Origin: Chaetorhynchus papuensis | Taxonomy: Eukaryota > Chordata > Aves > Passeriformes > Rhipiduridae | Direction of reading: 5' to 3' | Length of the DNA: 64,000 nucleotides | NCBI GenBank assembly: GCA_013396525.1 | Contig: VWYX01000877.1 | Span: 186,001-250,000, forward strand | In this document: positions 12,200 to 26,300 of the stretch, one piece after another | Numbering within the stretch: position 1 is the stretch's first letter | Layout of the letters: every line of letters begins with the position of its first letter | Notes under the pieces: model-generated | Told to the model about the DNA's origin: nothing | Database searches by the model: none | Seen by the model: only the letters and a program-made list of their open reading frames with translations | Translations under genes and position numbers: made by a program

Positions 12200-12440
12200 A
12201 AGACTGAAGCCCTGTCAGCCTGGCATTATACAAACATCATTAGGGACAATCCTTGTCCAGGCATGCTTACAAACCAAACAGACAAAACAGACTATGTGTA
12301 ATAGGGAAAACAAAACCACAAAGGAATTAAATGTCTGGCCAAGGGTTACACCAGCCAGTCAATGGCAAAGACAGAAATAGAATCCAAGTTTCTTAGTCTA
12401 CTACTTGTGGCAACGGGAACTATGTGGCCCATCAAGAGCC
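12200..12440 (-). mobile_element. MIR-type CORE-SINE, ancient
   Basis: In + orientation the sequence matches the reverse complement of a MIR-family SINE. From left to right: tail blocks gcattatacaaacat, gacaatccttgtcc and gcttacaaac, then agacaaaacagac, then the conserved MIR centre aattaaatgtctggccaag, ggttacaccagcc and agtcaatggcaaagacag, then the tRNA-head B-box side tagaatccaagtttctta. MIR counterparts are ttaagtaacttgcccaag, gtcacacagc, agtggcagag and attcgaacccaggtctcc. Order and spacing are preserved over about 200 bp, so the call is strong despite roughly 30 percent divergence by eye. Such copies predate the amniote radiation. The first 5' bases of the element, past about 12410, are not clearly aligned. 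An open frame at 12156-12380 crosses it and is not coding. Confidence 0.75.
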
Positions 12441-15400
12441 TGATTAGTTCACAGTATTTGGCAAGACCTACTAGAAGTCCTTCATTAATATTTAGAGACA
12501 TCATTTGTTCTCTGCTCTATTTTGCTTTCCTTCTTTCTCCTCAAAATAGAAACCTTTTCTTTGGAGGAAACTGGAAGGAGCTCCTTTGTATGAATGGGGG
12601 AAGTAATGACTGCTACGGGATGAAGCAGATGGATAAATAACTCCCCCAAAGCGATAAAGAAAAACTTCTTTATTGCAAAATATTATTCCTCTCAATGTTC
12701 ATAATTGTAACTGTCAGTTACCAAAATTAGGATGGAAGCTACTGTATTTTTAATTGCATACTGAAAGCGTGTAGAGCTAAACAGTGCCTATTAGTCCACT
12801 CAAACAGATGTTATCTAAGTCAATACATAGTTTTGAAAATAAGAGTCCATATTTAGACTCCAAATTTCTTTTTTTAGGCACTTGCTTGATTCCCAGGTGG
12901 TGGCTTAGGGTAGGGAGGACCATGGATAATGAGCATCGATTTGCCAGCTGAACATTAGACCCCTAGGTTAGAGCCCACCCACATCCATATAACTTCCATT
13001 AGGGGCCCAGATGTGGGACTTTGAAAAGCACTCACCTTCCATTTAACTCTTTCTCTCTTCCCACTGGGCTTCTGTAACCTGAGGCTGCAGACCAGCACCG
13101 AGCTCTTCTGCAATCACACCTGAAAGGGATCGCCAAATGACACAAAAGCAACAAAAGGAGCTCTATATCCACTACTTGAGAACATGTCAAATCTCACAGT
13201 ATTGCTTTCAAATATGACACACGTTATCCCAATTACTATCTAACAAGTATTTCCTTTATTTACAGTTAATTTCTTGAATAAATCCATTTGCATTATATAG
13301 GAATTGAAAAATCAGCCCCCTTTCCCCTATATTCTATTAGGTATGTTAAAAAAAACTTCTACGTCTCCTGGTTGCCAGTCATTTACGGTAAACGAGATTT
13401 GAATTCCAGACTCTGGAGTGCAGCCATTTAGGATATGCAGCTTTGCAAAACATTTTCCACAATGAAATCTCCAATGATTTGAAGGTACTTTACTTTAGCC
13501 TAAAGCAATTTATTAGTGCAAAACCCTCTAAACTACTGACATATCTGGTCAAATTAAAACACGATAAATCTGATGATGGGATTATAGTCATTATGCTGCG
13601 GTGAGAACTGCATTTGGAGAAGCTGGTGGTTTTCATATCCGCAGTGTTCCTTACAGTCCAAAAATGAAATTACAAATGCTTTCAAGAGAAAGAGGTGCCA
13701 GCTCAATGCACAGCTTTTGTGCAGTACAGGGTTGAGATCTGGAGTAGCATTAGTTGTTTGTGTGGAAAAACCCAACAAGAAATATCAATGAGATATCTTG
13801 GAAAAGTACTAACAGAACATAATTTGCAGAATTGGGTCCTTTTAAGCTGAAAGTGTAAGTGTTACTTCTACAGCTGTATCTTTATAAACCAAAACCTCCA
13901 AGAAGGAATATCACATTCTGCCTTTTGTAGACAGGAGTCTAGAGATGCAATTAGTCTGCGAAAATTGAGATATTTGAGATTTGGGCAGCCAGCAGCTTCC
14001 TGCTACCCAAAACAAAAAGTTACACCTGCCAGATGATGCAAGGAATTCAAGCTACTGCAAATTGGCTGAGCCACAGTAACTGTCTGGATACATTCACCAG
14101 CCTACTTCGAGTTTAAATCAGTTTAACTTAGCCTGCTACTAAAGAGGGTTATCCAAAATGTATTCTGTTGCCTTTGCTGATACTACTTAATAACATACAG
14201 AAATAAATATAACTTGGAGGATGCATGATATCTTGTCAATCTGCAGAACCTAAATTTGTTTTTTAGTTCAATTTCTGGTCTTGTGTTTATATATAGGTGT
14301 CACACATTAACAACAAGTTGATAGAAGTCTCTAGTTACAAACTCTCGGCAATTTTGTTTGAAATCTAAATAGATATGCAAACAGATTCTAATGTAGCTTC
14401 AGCTCATATCTGATGTTTAACAAGTCTTCTATTTCCCACAGAGCTGAAAGCAAATCCCTTATTACTTGAAAGAACTTAAATACATTTCACTTTCTCACTA
14501 GCTATTTTCTGTCACTATTTCTGACAGTGCTGCCTTTGCTGGCTAATGCATTCTGTGATGGTACTTTAGAGAAGATTGCTTATTTTATTTTTTTCAGGGG
14601 TTTTGCTCACAGAGAAACATCCTTGTGTCTTTCAGAGACAAGGCTGTTCTGATTTACCTGTAAATACCTTTGCATCTGGAACAAAACCAGGTCTTTTTTA
14701 GTGCAGAACTCAGGATTGCAGTAGGTGCAGTGTAGGATGTGCCTACAGGGAACACACGAATCTGCCAGCCTCAGTGCTTTTTGATCATGCCCATGTTCTC
14801 ATGCTATCAAAGCTCAAAAGGAGGCAGTAGCTGAAAATTGATCCTTAAGATTGGCATTGCTCTCAATTCTCAACACAGCAGGGTGGGAGGTTCACAGGGT
14901 ATTTATAGAGAGTGTGGCCATACACACTTGAAACTTTGTAGTGTTTTCCATAGCTTTCATAAGTCACAAGCTATGAAACAACTTTCTACCCTTCTGGCAG
15001 ACCCATTTATACAAATTTCTGCCATTCCACTCAAGGCTGCATTGGCTTACTCTACAGCCAAGTGCAGTCTTCAAGGACTTCCCAGTGGGGGAAGAAAGGT
15101 GGAGACATTATTAGATAGATCTCAAAAGTTTCACCTTCTCTCTGTCTGTTCTTTAGTGAAGTATGTCAGGCCCTACATGTCAGGACCTTTTCCATGTGTA
15201 TCAGAGCTGGATTCTGCGTGTGACAGGCAAAGGAATATTGGCTGAAACATCACTGAAATCAACAACATATCAACATAAGAGAATCAAAATTAAATCTTAC
15301 TGTGCAAGAGCAGCTTCCTGCACATGAAGCCTAAGATGAATGGCTGTTTGGAATTAAAGATACCCTTTTGTGGGCCAGCCTCAGTACATGGCCATAGAGA

Positions 15401-18400
15401 GGTGATGTGACTTTCTCCTTGCTAGTACAGTTGCTGTACAGCAACTCATCCCAAAGTCAGCATCAACACTGCCAAGACACTTCCAGATCCTGAAGCAAAA
15501 TACTAAATCTCGGAACCTGAGGGAAAGAAGATTCAAGCCATAGCCATGACCAAAATCTCGGAAATAATCGCTTGATTTAAAAGGAAAATAAAACAAAGCA
15601 CTGCACATTCAGGCACTTTTGGTATCCCACAAACCTAACAACCCACTGTAATGGGGTTAACCAATGCTTAGACAAATTCCACAGTTCTTCAGCTCAACAA
15701 ATCTCTTCTGAAACCAGAATGAATTGTTGTTTAATGCCCATCCACTATCCCTGCTGTTTGAAGGGAAAAAAAGAGCAAAGTTTCCTCAGAACAGAAGACA
15801 ACTATAAAAAAATTATGGCAGATCATCTGAGGGACCCCTGGTCTTTAGGCAGATCTTCCAAAATGCCAGAAATCACTTACCCTAACTAGGTTTGCTTCTT
15901 TTCCCTGGTATCTGCAGACCATTATGAGCAGGGAAGAAAATAATTACTCCTCTCCACATTATCAGACTTGTCCAGATAAGACAAATATTTTGTGTGATGC
16001 CCTGTTGCAGAACTCAGCCATGCTATAATTAGCAGCAGTGAAGAATCAACTCCACAGCTGTCAGCACATCCATCTCTACTTTCCAAAGGGGTTTGTGATA
16101 TGACTTGGAAAAATATGGACACGTAGGAATTCTGGGCAAGTTATTTCAACTCAATGGGAAATATTCCTCTAAAAAGAATACCACAGTTCAGACCTTTGTA
16201 ATACTTCGCTGTAGCAGGCCCAGTCTATAGCATCTAAGTATTAATTCTCAAAAAAACCCCACCAACCTTGTTGCTTTAAAAGTTTTGCTCCATCTTTTAC
16301 TGACGCTTTAACATACTTTTGACTGAACACAACCACTGACTTCTTTTTAAAAGGTACTTTGAAAACTACACTGGAAGTAATATTTGCAAATACTATTTCG
16401 GTGACTTCCCAAGGCAAGGAATTTCCCCATGAGTGAACCTGAAGCCACTAGCTGGCTGGTGTGAAAGCAGAGAGTGGGGAAACTCTGAACTCTTTCTGTG
16501 CCAAGACAGTGCAGTGGCTGCTACAGAACTGGGGACCACTGAACCAGGGCTTGGGTCAGATTCATCTGGGCCTTGGGCATCATGCTCTCATTTTACTGGG
16601 GCAGTGTGGATGTGTTTCTCACAAGAACAACTCCTAAGCTGCTTTGCCCAAGCAGATTGCGATGGAAATACAAGAGCAGTGGTACATTTACAGCAAGGGT
16701 TGAACTGAAAGTAGGGAGCACCACAGCTCTACTGTCAGATATCACTGCAGCTTCGCTGGCGTTGTTATGGAAATTCAACACACCCCATGTGAGAGCAAAG
16801 AAAAAGAGGGAAACAGGTTTTGTTACAAGGCCACATTTTTCTTGTGAAGGCCACTTCCAGTAAACAGGATCTGTACTATTTTATACATTACCAAGGTGAA
16901 TAATCTTGAAAATTTTAAAGGAATATTTCTGTCCACTGATACCTTGATTGGTGTACTCAAAAACGTAAGCTTGTCAATCCCTGACTTCTGTAAGAGTAAT
17001 TTCCAAGAAATATGTTTTGCCTCAAGCAACAGAAGCTCCAGATACACTTCTGGTTTAAAGGCAAATAATATGAAGCATCTAAAGCAACTTTCAACAATAA
17101 CTGTTGCACTTTCTTCCACTGACGCAAGCAGAAGTACTGCCATTGACTAAAATCTACATCTTGATACAATTTTAGGCAGTAAATAGTGTTTAGTATTTTT
17201 CTAAGTCAAGGATAGCATTTTGGTCAGGGGTAGTAGAAATATCTGAGCAGAGGTGGCCACAAGAACATTATCAGTATTCACATCCATGGGGTATCCTGAT
17301 ACAGTTTTGTGAGCATGGGTATTTGCTTTAAATATCTTGAATAAGGTCTGACTCAAATCTACTCAGCTTCTCAGGAAAATCCCAGTGAGCATCATTCGGG
17401 TTTTACCTAAGACGGACAAAGGAAAAAGAAATGAAACCTAAAACTATCAGCATTTCTACACGTTCTAACTCACTATAATTTTTAAAACATAATATAAGAT
17501 GCTGACAAATATTCAGAATGTTGCCTGAACTCTTCTAGAACAGAGAAATATTAGTAAGAATCATAGGTTTACTAGTTGATGGATAAAACGATTGTCCTTT
17601 CAGGCAAGTTTTTTCACCCACTTTAAGGTTCATTTAATGCTTTTTGGCTATGCAATGAAAAGCTGAAAAGTGAATGTGGTTAGAGTTTTACAGATGACCA
17701 ATGTTTGTGTCCAGTACTTTTCATTATTATAGTGTGAGGTCACTGTCACCTCACAGTATGTGAATGTTAATTTCTTAACTGCAATAAGTGTTTTTAAAGA
17801 AATATTGCCATAATTTGTTTCACTCAAAATTATAACTGCAAAATGTCCTCATATCTAATCTTAAGTGTTTACTATGTTAACCAAATTGATAATAGAAAGA
17901 TTATATCAATCACTCAACTGTAATTCCACTGAAGTAACAGAGTATCAGTTCTCTGACTTGTTAATGCTTTAAAAAAGTCATGAGTCAGAGAAAGGTTTCC
18001 AAAATGTCTGTGTAGCTTTTCCACCCCGTGCTGATGATCATTAACTATTAATAGACAGTAACACACTCTTGTAGTACATAATAAGGCCAGGCTGCTCTGT
18101 CATAACCACTGCAAAAATTAAGAAAATATCTTTCCAAGGGCCTAAGTATTAGTTTTACCTGTGATAATTTCAAGGGACAGAGCGATTCATCCAGGCTGCA
18201 ATACCAGATATGGGCTGAGTGGCTGAGACAGCCCTACAAAGCTGATGTAGTGTTAAATCTTACCCAGAATTATGTTAAGTGATGGATAGAGCATTACTGG
18301 ACTGAGCTGTTCTCACTGGTAAGAAAGAAAGTTAAAGCTGTGGATTGGTGTAAATTCCAGGTGTCATTTCTTTGTTGTTAGAGCAGTTGCTGTCCTCTGA

Positions 18401-20569
18401 GAAATTATCTGCTCCTAAAATGTGTGATTCTGTGTTACCAGGAGAACACCACAGGTGTGCATGGTACCGTACAGGCAAGTGTGAGGAACTGACTGTGGCA
18501 GAGAAGCTGTGCTTTAAATTAGATATTAAACAGAATATTGGGAGCATGCAATAGTGAAAAAAGCAGGAAGAAGGATTACATGTCATCAATGATGGGGCAG
18601 GCAACTAGACTGAGTTTTGGACTGGATCTCACTGCACATCATTCTCAGGCCTCACTTATTGTTCTGTGAACGCTGCAGAGGCAGTCTCTGATTCACAGAG
18701 CCTGTGACTGCAGTGAGACAGCCCCAACACACAGGTAACATGGCTGTGGGGCAGATACCAGTGAGGGGGGCACTGAGGACTCACAGATTTTTACACAAAC
18801 ACTTGTGTGCAGAGTACGAGTGTGCCATATCCAAGCCTTGAGGCTCCTGCAGCATCTGCACTTCGGTGCTGCCAGTGCCAAGTGCCCTGGAAAGATAAAT
18901 GCTCGATGCCCGTGACCCCTGCAGTTGTCCTTATGAGCTGCATTTCCAGTTTGGCTCAGCCTCTTGCAGGCTCAAAGAAAATGGGGCAAACAAGCAGTTA
19001 AGGACATTCAACTTTAGACCAAAATCCCCAGCTCCACGCTGTCTGAATCACAGCTTTTTCCAAGCTTATAAAGTTTAATCATTCATTTCATACAGACCTT
19101 GACAGTGTGTTAGGGAAGTTACAAGACCAAGTAAAGGAAAAGAAAAAATAAGAGCAGAATAACACCTGTCTTTGCAGCTGGTCACCAGGCAGACCTTTAA
19201 TGTGCTGCCTGCTGGGAAACAGGAATGGTCTCGTGTTACACTGAGGCTTCAGCAAAGGATGGAGTTTGCAGAAAGGAATCCTGCAACTAGAAGATGTGAG
19301 GCTTGGGCTTTAGCCAAAAACAATGGAGAGCAGCATTAAATGAAAAGTTCCATAAGTTCAAATGCATTCAATCTCTGAACAACACACAGCTTTGTGGTTT
19401 GAAAGAATTTTAAAAAGAAATTTAAATCATCACTGCAGAACTACCAGTTGTTTCTAATTTTGAAGAACAATCAGTATTTTACCCTTAACTACCAACAAAT
19501 GCTTCCCAGAGTGACCATAGTCACCCATAAACAGACTGAATGTCTTCATTTAGGAAGAGCACACCAATCCTGATAAAAGCCAATATGCTACTTTGAAAAT
19601 TGCTTGACTGCCTGAAGCAGAATTTCATCTTTCACAGGCTAAATCGACCCTAATAAGTGGCACCAGTTTTGCTTTAAGTTACATCCTTAGAAGCTCATTG
19701 ACTACAATTGAGAAGTCATTGAAGAAGAGTGATTCCACAAGATTAGTAGAAAAATATACATAATGGTATTAAAGTAGACATTTAGAGAGTATAATCTTAA
19801 GAATAGAAATGTTGCAACAGAAAGCAGTAGAATAAAATATTAAAAAAAAAATAGTAGTTGGACTGAAAATCCTAAAGCAGGGAAATCTGCATAGTTCCCC
19901 TTCTGAGGTGAAACAGTGGAAAAGTGAGGACAGGTGCAAAATATCTAACAAAAAATGATCAAAGCACTACATAACCAGGGACTAAAATACATGTCAGAAG
20001 CCAAAATGCCTTTTTTTTTCCATAGTCTCAGTAATACTGACTGCTAGAAAGGGATGAAGGCATTAACAGGTGCTTAAGGAGCAGATCAGAAGTGACCTGC
20101 ATTTTCAGCAGTGACCTCTAATTTCAGTTTCATAGCATGAGACAAAGAAGAATCTCTTTTTCTGAGGGATCTAAAATATCTTGAACTCTGCCTGATTTTG
20201 GTAGGAAATGTGAGGACAGTAACCTCCCCTGATGAGGAAGTGAGAGGGGCTTATATTGCCTGCAAAATGTTGCTGAGAAATGAACTACTGGAATTACAAT
20301 TTCAGGAACATAACATTAAAGATTGAAGAAACAGATATTTAAATGCTACAATATTTGAAAATTAGCTCCTTGAATGAAGTAGGGTTTGAAAAAAATAGTA
20401 AATATTTTAAGATCATACACAGATACAGTTTATACTGTATCTTCAAGTGAGGGATGGGGTTCACAATAACAAGGGGTTTTGATCTGGAGGTTTTTTTATC
20501 TTCTGGCAGACAACAAAAAACCTTTGGAAAACAAAAAATCCATAAATTGTATTTCAGCTCTTTGTTCTT
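12441..20569. other. Unique non-coding DNA, no gene seen
   Basis: Eight kilobases with no supported feature. Sub-blocks 12.70-13.55, 13.78-14.84 and 17.17-18.33 kb lack any open frame of 60 codons and are AT-rich and repeat-free. Open frames up to 135 codons (14838-15245, + strand) have no domain. 16823-17169 is open on both strands for about 250 bp but neither translation is recognisable. 18.68-18.99 kb is mildly GC-rich. Confidence 0.5.
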
Positions 20570-20633
20570 AGGTTCATTACTAGAGATTTAATGACCTAAG
20601 ATTCCTTTAATCTCTAATTTTATGATCCTATTA
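20570..20633 (+). mobile_element. Old CR1 LINE 3' end
   Basis: The sequence aatgacctaagattccttta followed by atctctaattttatgatcctat follows the CR1 3' terminus (gatgacctttaaggtccctt, ccaaccta, attctatgattctat) in order and spacing, after an actagaga stretch matching ggactagatg. About 60 bp survive; the body upstream is not recognisable. Typical severe 5' truncation of CR1. Confidence 0.5.
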
Positions 20634-23600
20634 AACAAATGATAAATAAAAATTTCCTCTAGACATACAGAGGGAGGAAAAAAACCACCAAAATATTGGA
20701 AAAGGATCCAGGTTTTCAGTCAGTTGAAACATCCCTAATTGGCTGGCATGTTTTGCTGCACTTATTACAGTGAATGCTGCCATCTGTTTCTTACTTCAAA
20801 AGAAATAGTCAAAACGATTAGCAAGCCAACAGAGAAGAAAGTCTTATCATGCATATAGAATATTTTAAAAAGCATAGTATCCACTGGATCCCTGTGGATA
20901 GAATATTTCTAGCCTTGACATGATGATTACTGGTAGAATAATATTCAACCATCTTCCATCTGTGATAATGGGACATGTAGAGATGAAGTAATTTTGACTC
21001 CAGGTTTTCCATTTCCCACTTTAGGATTTGCCTTTTAAGGATCATGGTGAGGGTGTGTGTGGTGAGCCAGGCTGTGCCCTGGATCACAGGTTGGTGGCCC
21101 AAGATAATGACAAGTTTGCCAATGTAAAACATCATCTTTAACAGCCCAAAAAGAAGTCTACAAGCAACAAGCAAAGAGCATGAAGGAAAGCACACAGAAT
21201 ATTAGGGTAAAGAAAAAGACACACAAGAGACAGAATTCCCTTCCACTAGACAGATAATGTATCATGAACAATGCCATCATTACAACTGATCAAATATGCA
21301 TCACACAGGCTATTTTCCTAATTGTTAGCATCATAATGAATTGCTGATATTTCTGTACCTCACCATTTAATTTCATTAACTGCTGCTTAACCTGATGACT
21401 GCAAAATTCATGCTTGCAAAACCAGTAATATTTTTATAGACCTCTTGCCTATACATTAATGTTGGACATTCACTCCCTTGAGTGCTCGCAGATTATTCAA
21501 TCCATTATTGGTATGCTGTAAATGCAGAATCCCATATCAACCTTCATGGCCACAATCTGAAAAGCCAGGGAAAGGGAACTATAGCAAACAGGGTGTGCAA
21601 TAAACCATGGTAGCTGCTGCAGTCAAGAAGTGACAATAGCATAAGTATGAAATACAGGAGAGGATTTCACTCCCATGAAGCCTGTAATGTATGTTTTCAC
21701 CCTATCAGTGCAGTGGAGAGTAGCAAGATTCATAACTTCTCTCCATCCTGCTCTTTTCCTATCTAACCAAAGGAATCCAAATCTAGATCTGTCTGAGATT
21801 AGGAGAAATAAGAGCTTTCTGCTCTCTGTGTTTCCCACTGCTACAAGGAACAAAAATAATTTGCAACAAAACTGGTCTTGTATCATCCATTTTTTTGCTT
21901 TGCTTCACAAAAGACTTTATTAATTCACTTTTATGCTTTGCTTTTTCTTCATATGTCAGTAACAGTACCAATAGTATTTCCTGGCTTTACAGCTGCCTGA
22001 GTAACAGAAGCATGAGACACACAGGCCAGGGCTGAGGCACACCCACCAGTGACCCCTTCCTTCACTCCTATCTGTAGGCCATAGAAAGAAACAGGCAATT
22101 TTAAAAGGAAGAATAAGCCAACGTATTTTTTTACCACAGAATGTCCAGGCTGTGGAGGCACCTGCTCGGTATTCAGAGATGAATACAGCAAGCAGGCAAA
22201 ACGAACAGAAGACAACAGGGACAGGGGTAGATGGCAATATAGCAGGGGGGAAACCCCAAAACAACAAACAAACCACAAAACCCAGGAGATGATTAACAAG
22301 TCATCCATAACCATTTGCTATCAGCACCTGTGGACCAACCACGAACCATAAAGAAGAACTTCAGACCAGACCAATAACCCTGTCTCAACTTACAAACGTG
22401 ACTAGTGACAGGAGTTTGTGTTTTTCATTCACTTTCTTAGAAAAAGGTTAAAAAAAAAAAAAAGGAAGGCATCCCCACACAGAGTGTAGGAAACAGGAGA
22501 ATGGCCATGAGCTGATGTGATAGCTGCTGGCTCTTGCGAACTTGAAAGGGAAACGTGAGAAAGTGCAAGAACAGCAGCACTTACATCACACAGGCAAAAG
22601 AGCTGTCTGTGCTATCACACTGGAGGGTTCTACTGTAGCCAGGGATTCAGCACAGTTCTCAGGCAGATGGACCTTTGGAAATGCAGATAAGTTCAAAGGA
22701 GATATCTGAGCCTCTAAAAAAGGATGCAAAAGAGTAGGGGAATTCAATCAACTCCTCTGTGAGCATTGGCAACTACTACACAGGCGTGATTTGTTTTAGG
22801 TAACTGTGCACTAGGATGTTTCTTAACCTAAAAAACAAAACAAAACAAAATAAAAAAAACACAAACAAAACCAAACAAATCAAAGCTATAGCTTGGACAG
22901 AGGTATCTTTTTCTTCTAGAAGTGCCATCATTCTCCTGCCTTCTCCTGCCAAGAGGGAACATTTAACTGTTATCAATAGGCAAATCTGAAGTTGGACAGA
23001 GCTGCCTAGATCCACTTGTCACAAATATGTCTACTGTGTTACCAGGACTGTTTTTTGATAACTGAATTGGAAACCAGCCTATTCATTCTGTATAATAAAC
23101 AGCAAGTGCTGCAGGGTATTTAACATGCAAAGGCTACACACCACAGATTGCCATGCTCACTGCATGACAGCCACCGAGGAAACTCGTTGGACACAGACTC
23201 CACATTCCTCATGGAAGGGAAGAAATGTCATTTAAGGTAACGTGTACAACTGGTCAAATCAGTGCTGACAAATACATTTGCTGACAACTTCAGCCCTTTT
23301 TCCAATTACCAGCTGTTTGCAAACAGACTACTGCTGTGTTTGTTATTGTAATTGTAGGACAGACAATTGAATTGCCTGAGCCAATGCCCCAGACTCTCAT
23401 TGACTTCACTGGGCTATGGGAAAGGGCTGGAGATGAACAAACTTCATGCAAAGAATTTGTGAAATACTCACTTGGACTCTTTCCCACTTTTTATTTATGC
23501 TGTGTAACTGGTCATTCACATCATATCAATTTCTTTTTCTTCCAGACTATATATGAAATCTTTTAATTAATAATAGCAAGTAATTTTTACATCTGAATGA

Positions 23601-23879
23601 ATAACCATATTCACATGAGACTAAAAAATTGTGAAGAGCAGTCATCATCCAACTGTTTGTGGCAGTACAAGCATCTATGAGTGGTTGATACCAAAAGGCT
23701 GCAGTAAGCCTGGGATGAGCCATGGCAGCACTTGCAAGCATAGCAGCAATCCACTCGTGGAGTTTCTGATAGATCATTAGTCTGAAGCAGGAGTAGTCTC
23801 AGAACAAACTGCACTGCAAGGGGATACACTCACTCAAGGCTGAAATCACCAACTAATCTGTCCTCCCCATGAATAAAGA
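20634..23879. other. Unique non-coding DNA, no gene seen
   Basis: Minus-strand open frames of 125 (20818-21195) and 121 codons (21949-22314) have hydrophobic, low-information translations with no known domain. The 21.24-21.55 kb part is AT-rich, repeat-free and stop-dense. Poly-A runs at about 22449-22463 and the A-rich tract near 22.83 kb are the only simple repeats. Confidence 0.5.
22828..22884 (+). repeat. A-rich (CAAAA)n-like tract
   Basis: Irregular run of A with single C or T interruptions (aaaacaaaacaaaacaaaat, then cacaaacaaaaccaaacaaa). No upstream body of a retrotransposon or processed pseudogene is recognisable, so treated as simple repeat. Confidence 0.8.
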
Positions 23880-26300
23880 GGAAATCAAACACTGGGATTA
23901 AACATGTAGCTGCTTCACTTTTCAGGACCTGGAATTATATGGCCTGCCTCTACAGGGAGAAGTAGTTGTCTTTATAATTCAGCCCTACTTTGGCTGTTAT
24001 GGTGAACAATACTAACATATCTGTTCCAAAGTACTCTAGGAAAAATTCTTCAGAGGATTTACCATTTAATAGTGAGATTATGATACATTTACCTTTACAG
24101 AATAACATCCTCTTTTCCTAATCCAACTGGCTTTTAATAGATTTGTTGAAGACTCATGGGACACGTCAGCTACAGTAGGATATCATAACCTGATCTTTAG
24201 CTCCTTCTAAGTGTGTTAAACAGTATGGATCCTACTTGTGCCTCTCAACTGAACATATCTGAAAGTTTATCCTTTATATTCATGCATGTTTCTATATATT
24301 CCCTTCCTCTCCTCTTCACAGAGTAATTTTTGTCCACCTTGGCCCTCATCTATCAAACAGTCGGTGCTAAGCCTAGATTCTTATAACCAAGTCATCATGG
24401 AGCAATCAATCTTTTTAATGGGGCTCTAAACAGAACAACACAAACTACAGACTGTACGTTGCAGAATTACCACCTACCAGTGCTACGTGCATGTGGAAAT
24501 TTTGGATTACGTCTCTTTTTTTCCCCTGAAATTCCTTCTCCTGGAACATGCCTAGTGCAGATCAGATATTCCAATTATTTGAACATTGTCTTGCATTGAA
24601 ATCCCTTTTCGAGAAACACCCCCTCAAAGGCACTTTAACAACCCAGAAATTCATGAGTGATTGGTTGAAGCTCTGAGCAACAACAAGACAGCTTGCAGCA
24701 CATTACAAAGTTGTTCTCCATCTCTTGATTGCCTTATTTATTTTCCAAGTATTGAATTATAATGTTTACTACAAGGAGCATGTAAACACAATAAAACCTG
24801 CCATCTTTTAACACAATAAAGAAGCTCAAGCTATATATGTGCCATGTGATTTACAATAATTTGTTCCTTCTTGATACTATATCTTGATAGCAGCAATTAA
24901 TGAATGTGGAGAAGATAACATTGGTTTGAGTGTTCAGTGTGACACACAAACATTGCTGTAAATGATCCTAAAAGCTCATGGAAAAGGGAACTGGCAAATA
25001 TAACACAGGGTATGATGAGCTGAGCCAAGAATGTGATTTTGGACTGTTTCCATTGCGGTTTTCACTTCAGAGTAATTTGTATGATTTGGAAAGCCAGCAA
25101 TATAACTCTGTGTAGAGATGGGTTATTTGAGGTAACCTCTAGGTTTTAAGGATGGGGTATTTTTATAGCCATGGACCAAAACGAGGTCACATGCTACAGC
25201 TACCTAGAGCTAGGAAGACAGAGAATCCACTGTTTTTAATTTCTCACATTATCTTGTACTGTACAGAGACATGTATTTTACTGTTCTTAAAATACATAGC
25301 TATTAATATGCTAATGGCACCATGAGCAAAACAGCACAGCCTAATAAAACATCCTTTTAGCAGAAATATTAACTTTTCACATTCTTAAAGGCTAGCTTTC
25401 ACATTAAATTCTTCAAGAAATGCAGTGAAGTATAAGCATGAGAGTGTAATATTTGAAACTTTTAAATTGTGGTGGATTTTAATGCATTCTAAGTCCATGT
25501 GACAGCCCAGCCTGTCTGTTTAGTGCTAGATTTTCTGCGATAAATCTTGAGCTAATTTTTAGAAAATAGCTGAATTTTTTAAGCTGCTAAAAGTTAAAAG
25601 TTACGGTTTGTACATAAAAACACAGCAATAGTGGGCTCAACAGAGTACATAAAGACAGGACTGCCATAATTTAACATATTTGGATGGGAAAAATATTTTC
25701 TCTAGCACAGACATGCAAAAGATGAAAAAATTTCAAATTTGAAAAAACCCTTTGAAATCAGCCACAAATTAAAGTTTTATAGTGGGGTCTTTTAAAGACT
25801 TCGGTTCAGATCCCCCTCTGTAGTGAAATCTCAATAGAAAACGTGAAAATACCTAATTTGCATCAATGAAAAATTATAAAATCAATATAATCCAGACACT
25901 AAGCTCTCATTTTACTCCCCACTGCTTGCAAAGAGTAAAACGCTTCCAAGACTTCTACAGGACCAATCTAACATCAGCTCTGGAAATTATCTTCACTTAC
26001 AGCATGAGTTAGAGAAATATTCATAGGGTCAATGTCTTGACACATCCTGATGTTCTTGGCCAGAAGCCAGGTGAATAAAAATAACAAAAAGTTAGAAATT
26101 AAGTAGCATTGTAAAGGAAAATTAGAAGAATTACTGAACAGTACAAACTAAATAAAAAACACTAGCACTTAATAAACAAGGGATGATATTTTTTCTCCCT
26201 TCTTTTTTTCAAAAAGGTTGAAGTGGTATATTTGATTGTTGCTTATAAAAATCTTCTAATTTATTGGCATGATCTACGTGAGAACTTCAACCATCTTCTG
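23880..26300. other. AT-rich, repeat-free, ORF-free block; candidate conserved non-coding DNA
   Basis: The longest interval in the window without any open frame of 60 codons on either strand. It has no simple repeats and no recognisable mobile-element pieces. An octamer (POU-type) motif atttgcat lies at 25856-25863 within an AT-rich context containing many TAAT cores. The texture is that of conserved non-coding elements in vertebrate gene deserts, but conservation cannot be judged from a single sequence. Confidence 0.3.

Noticed and set aside
17556..17600. agaatcatagg string as a reverse CR1 terminus
   Set aside because: Only the first ten bases fit; the rest of the CR1 end is absent.
23383..23420. 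Motif ctcattgacttcactgggct resembling an old amniote repeat
   Set aside because: Single 20-bp block without supporting flanks, too short to call.
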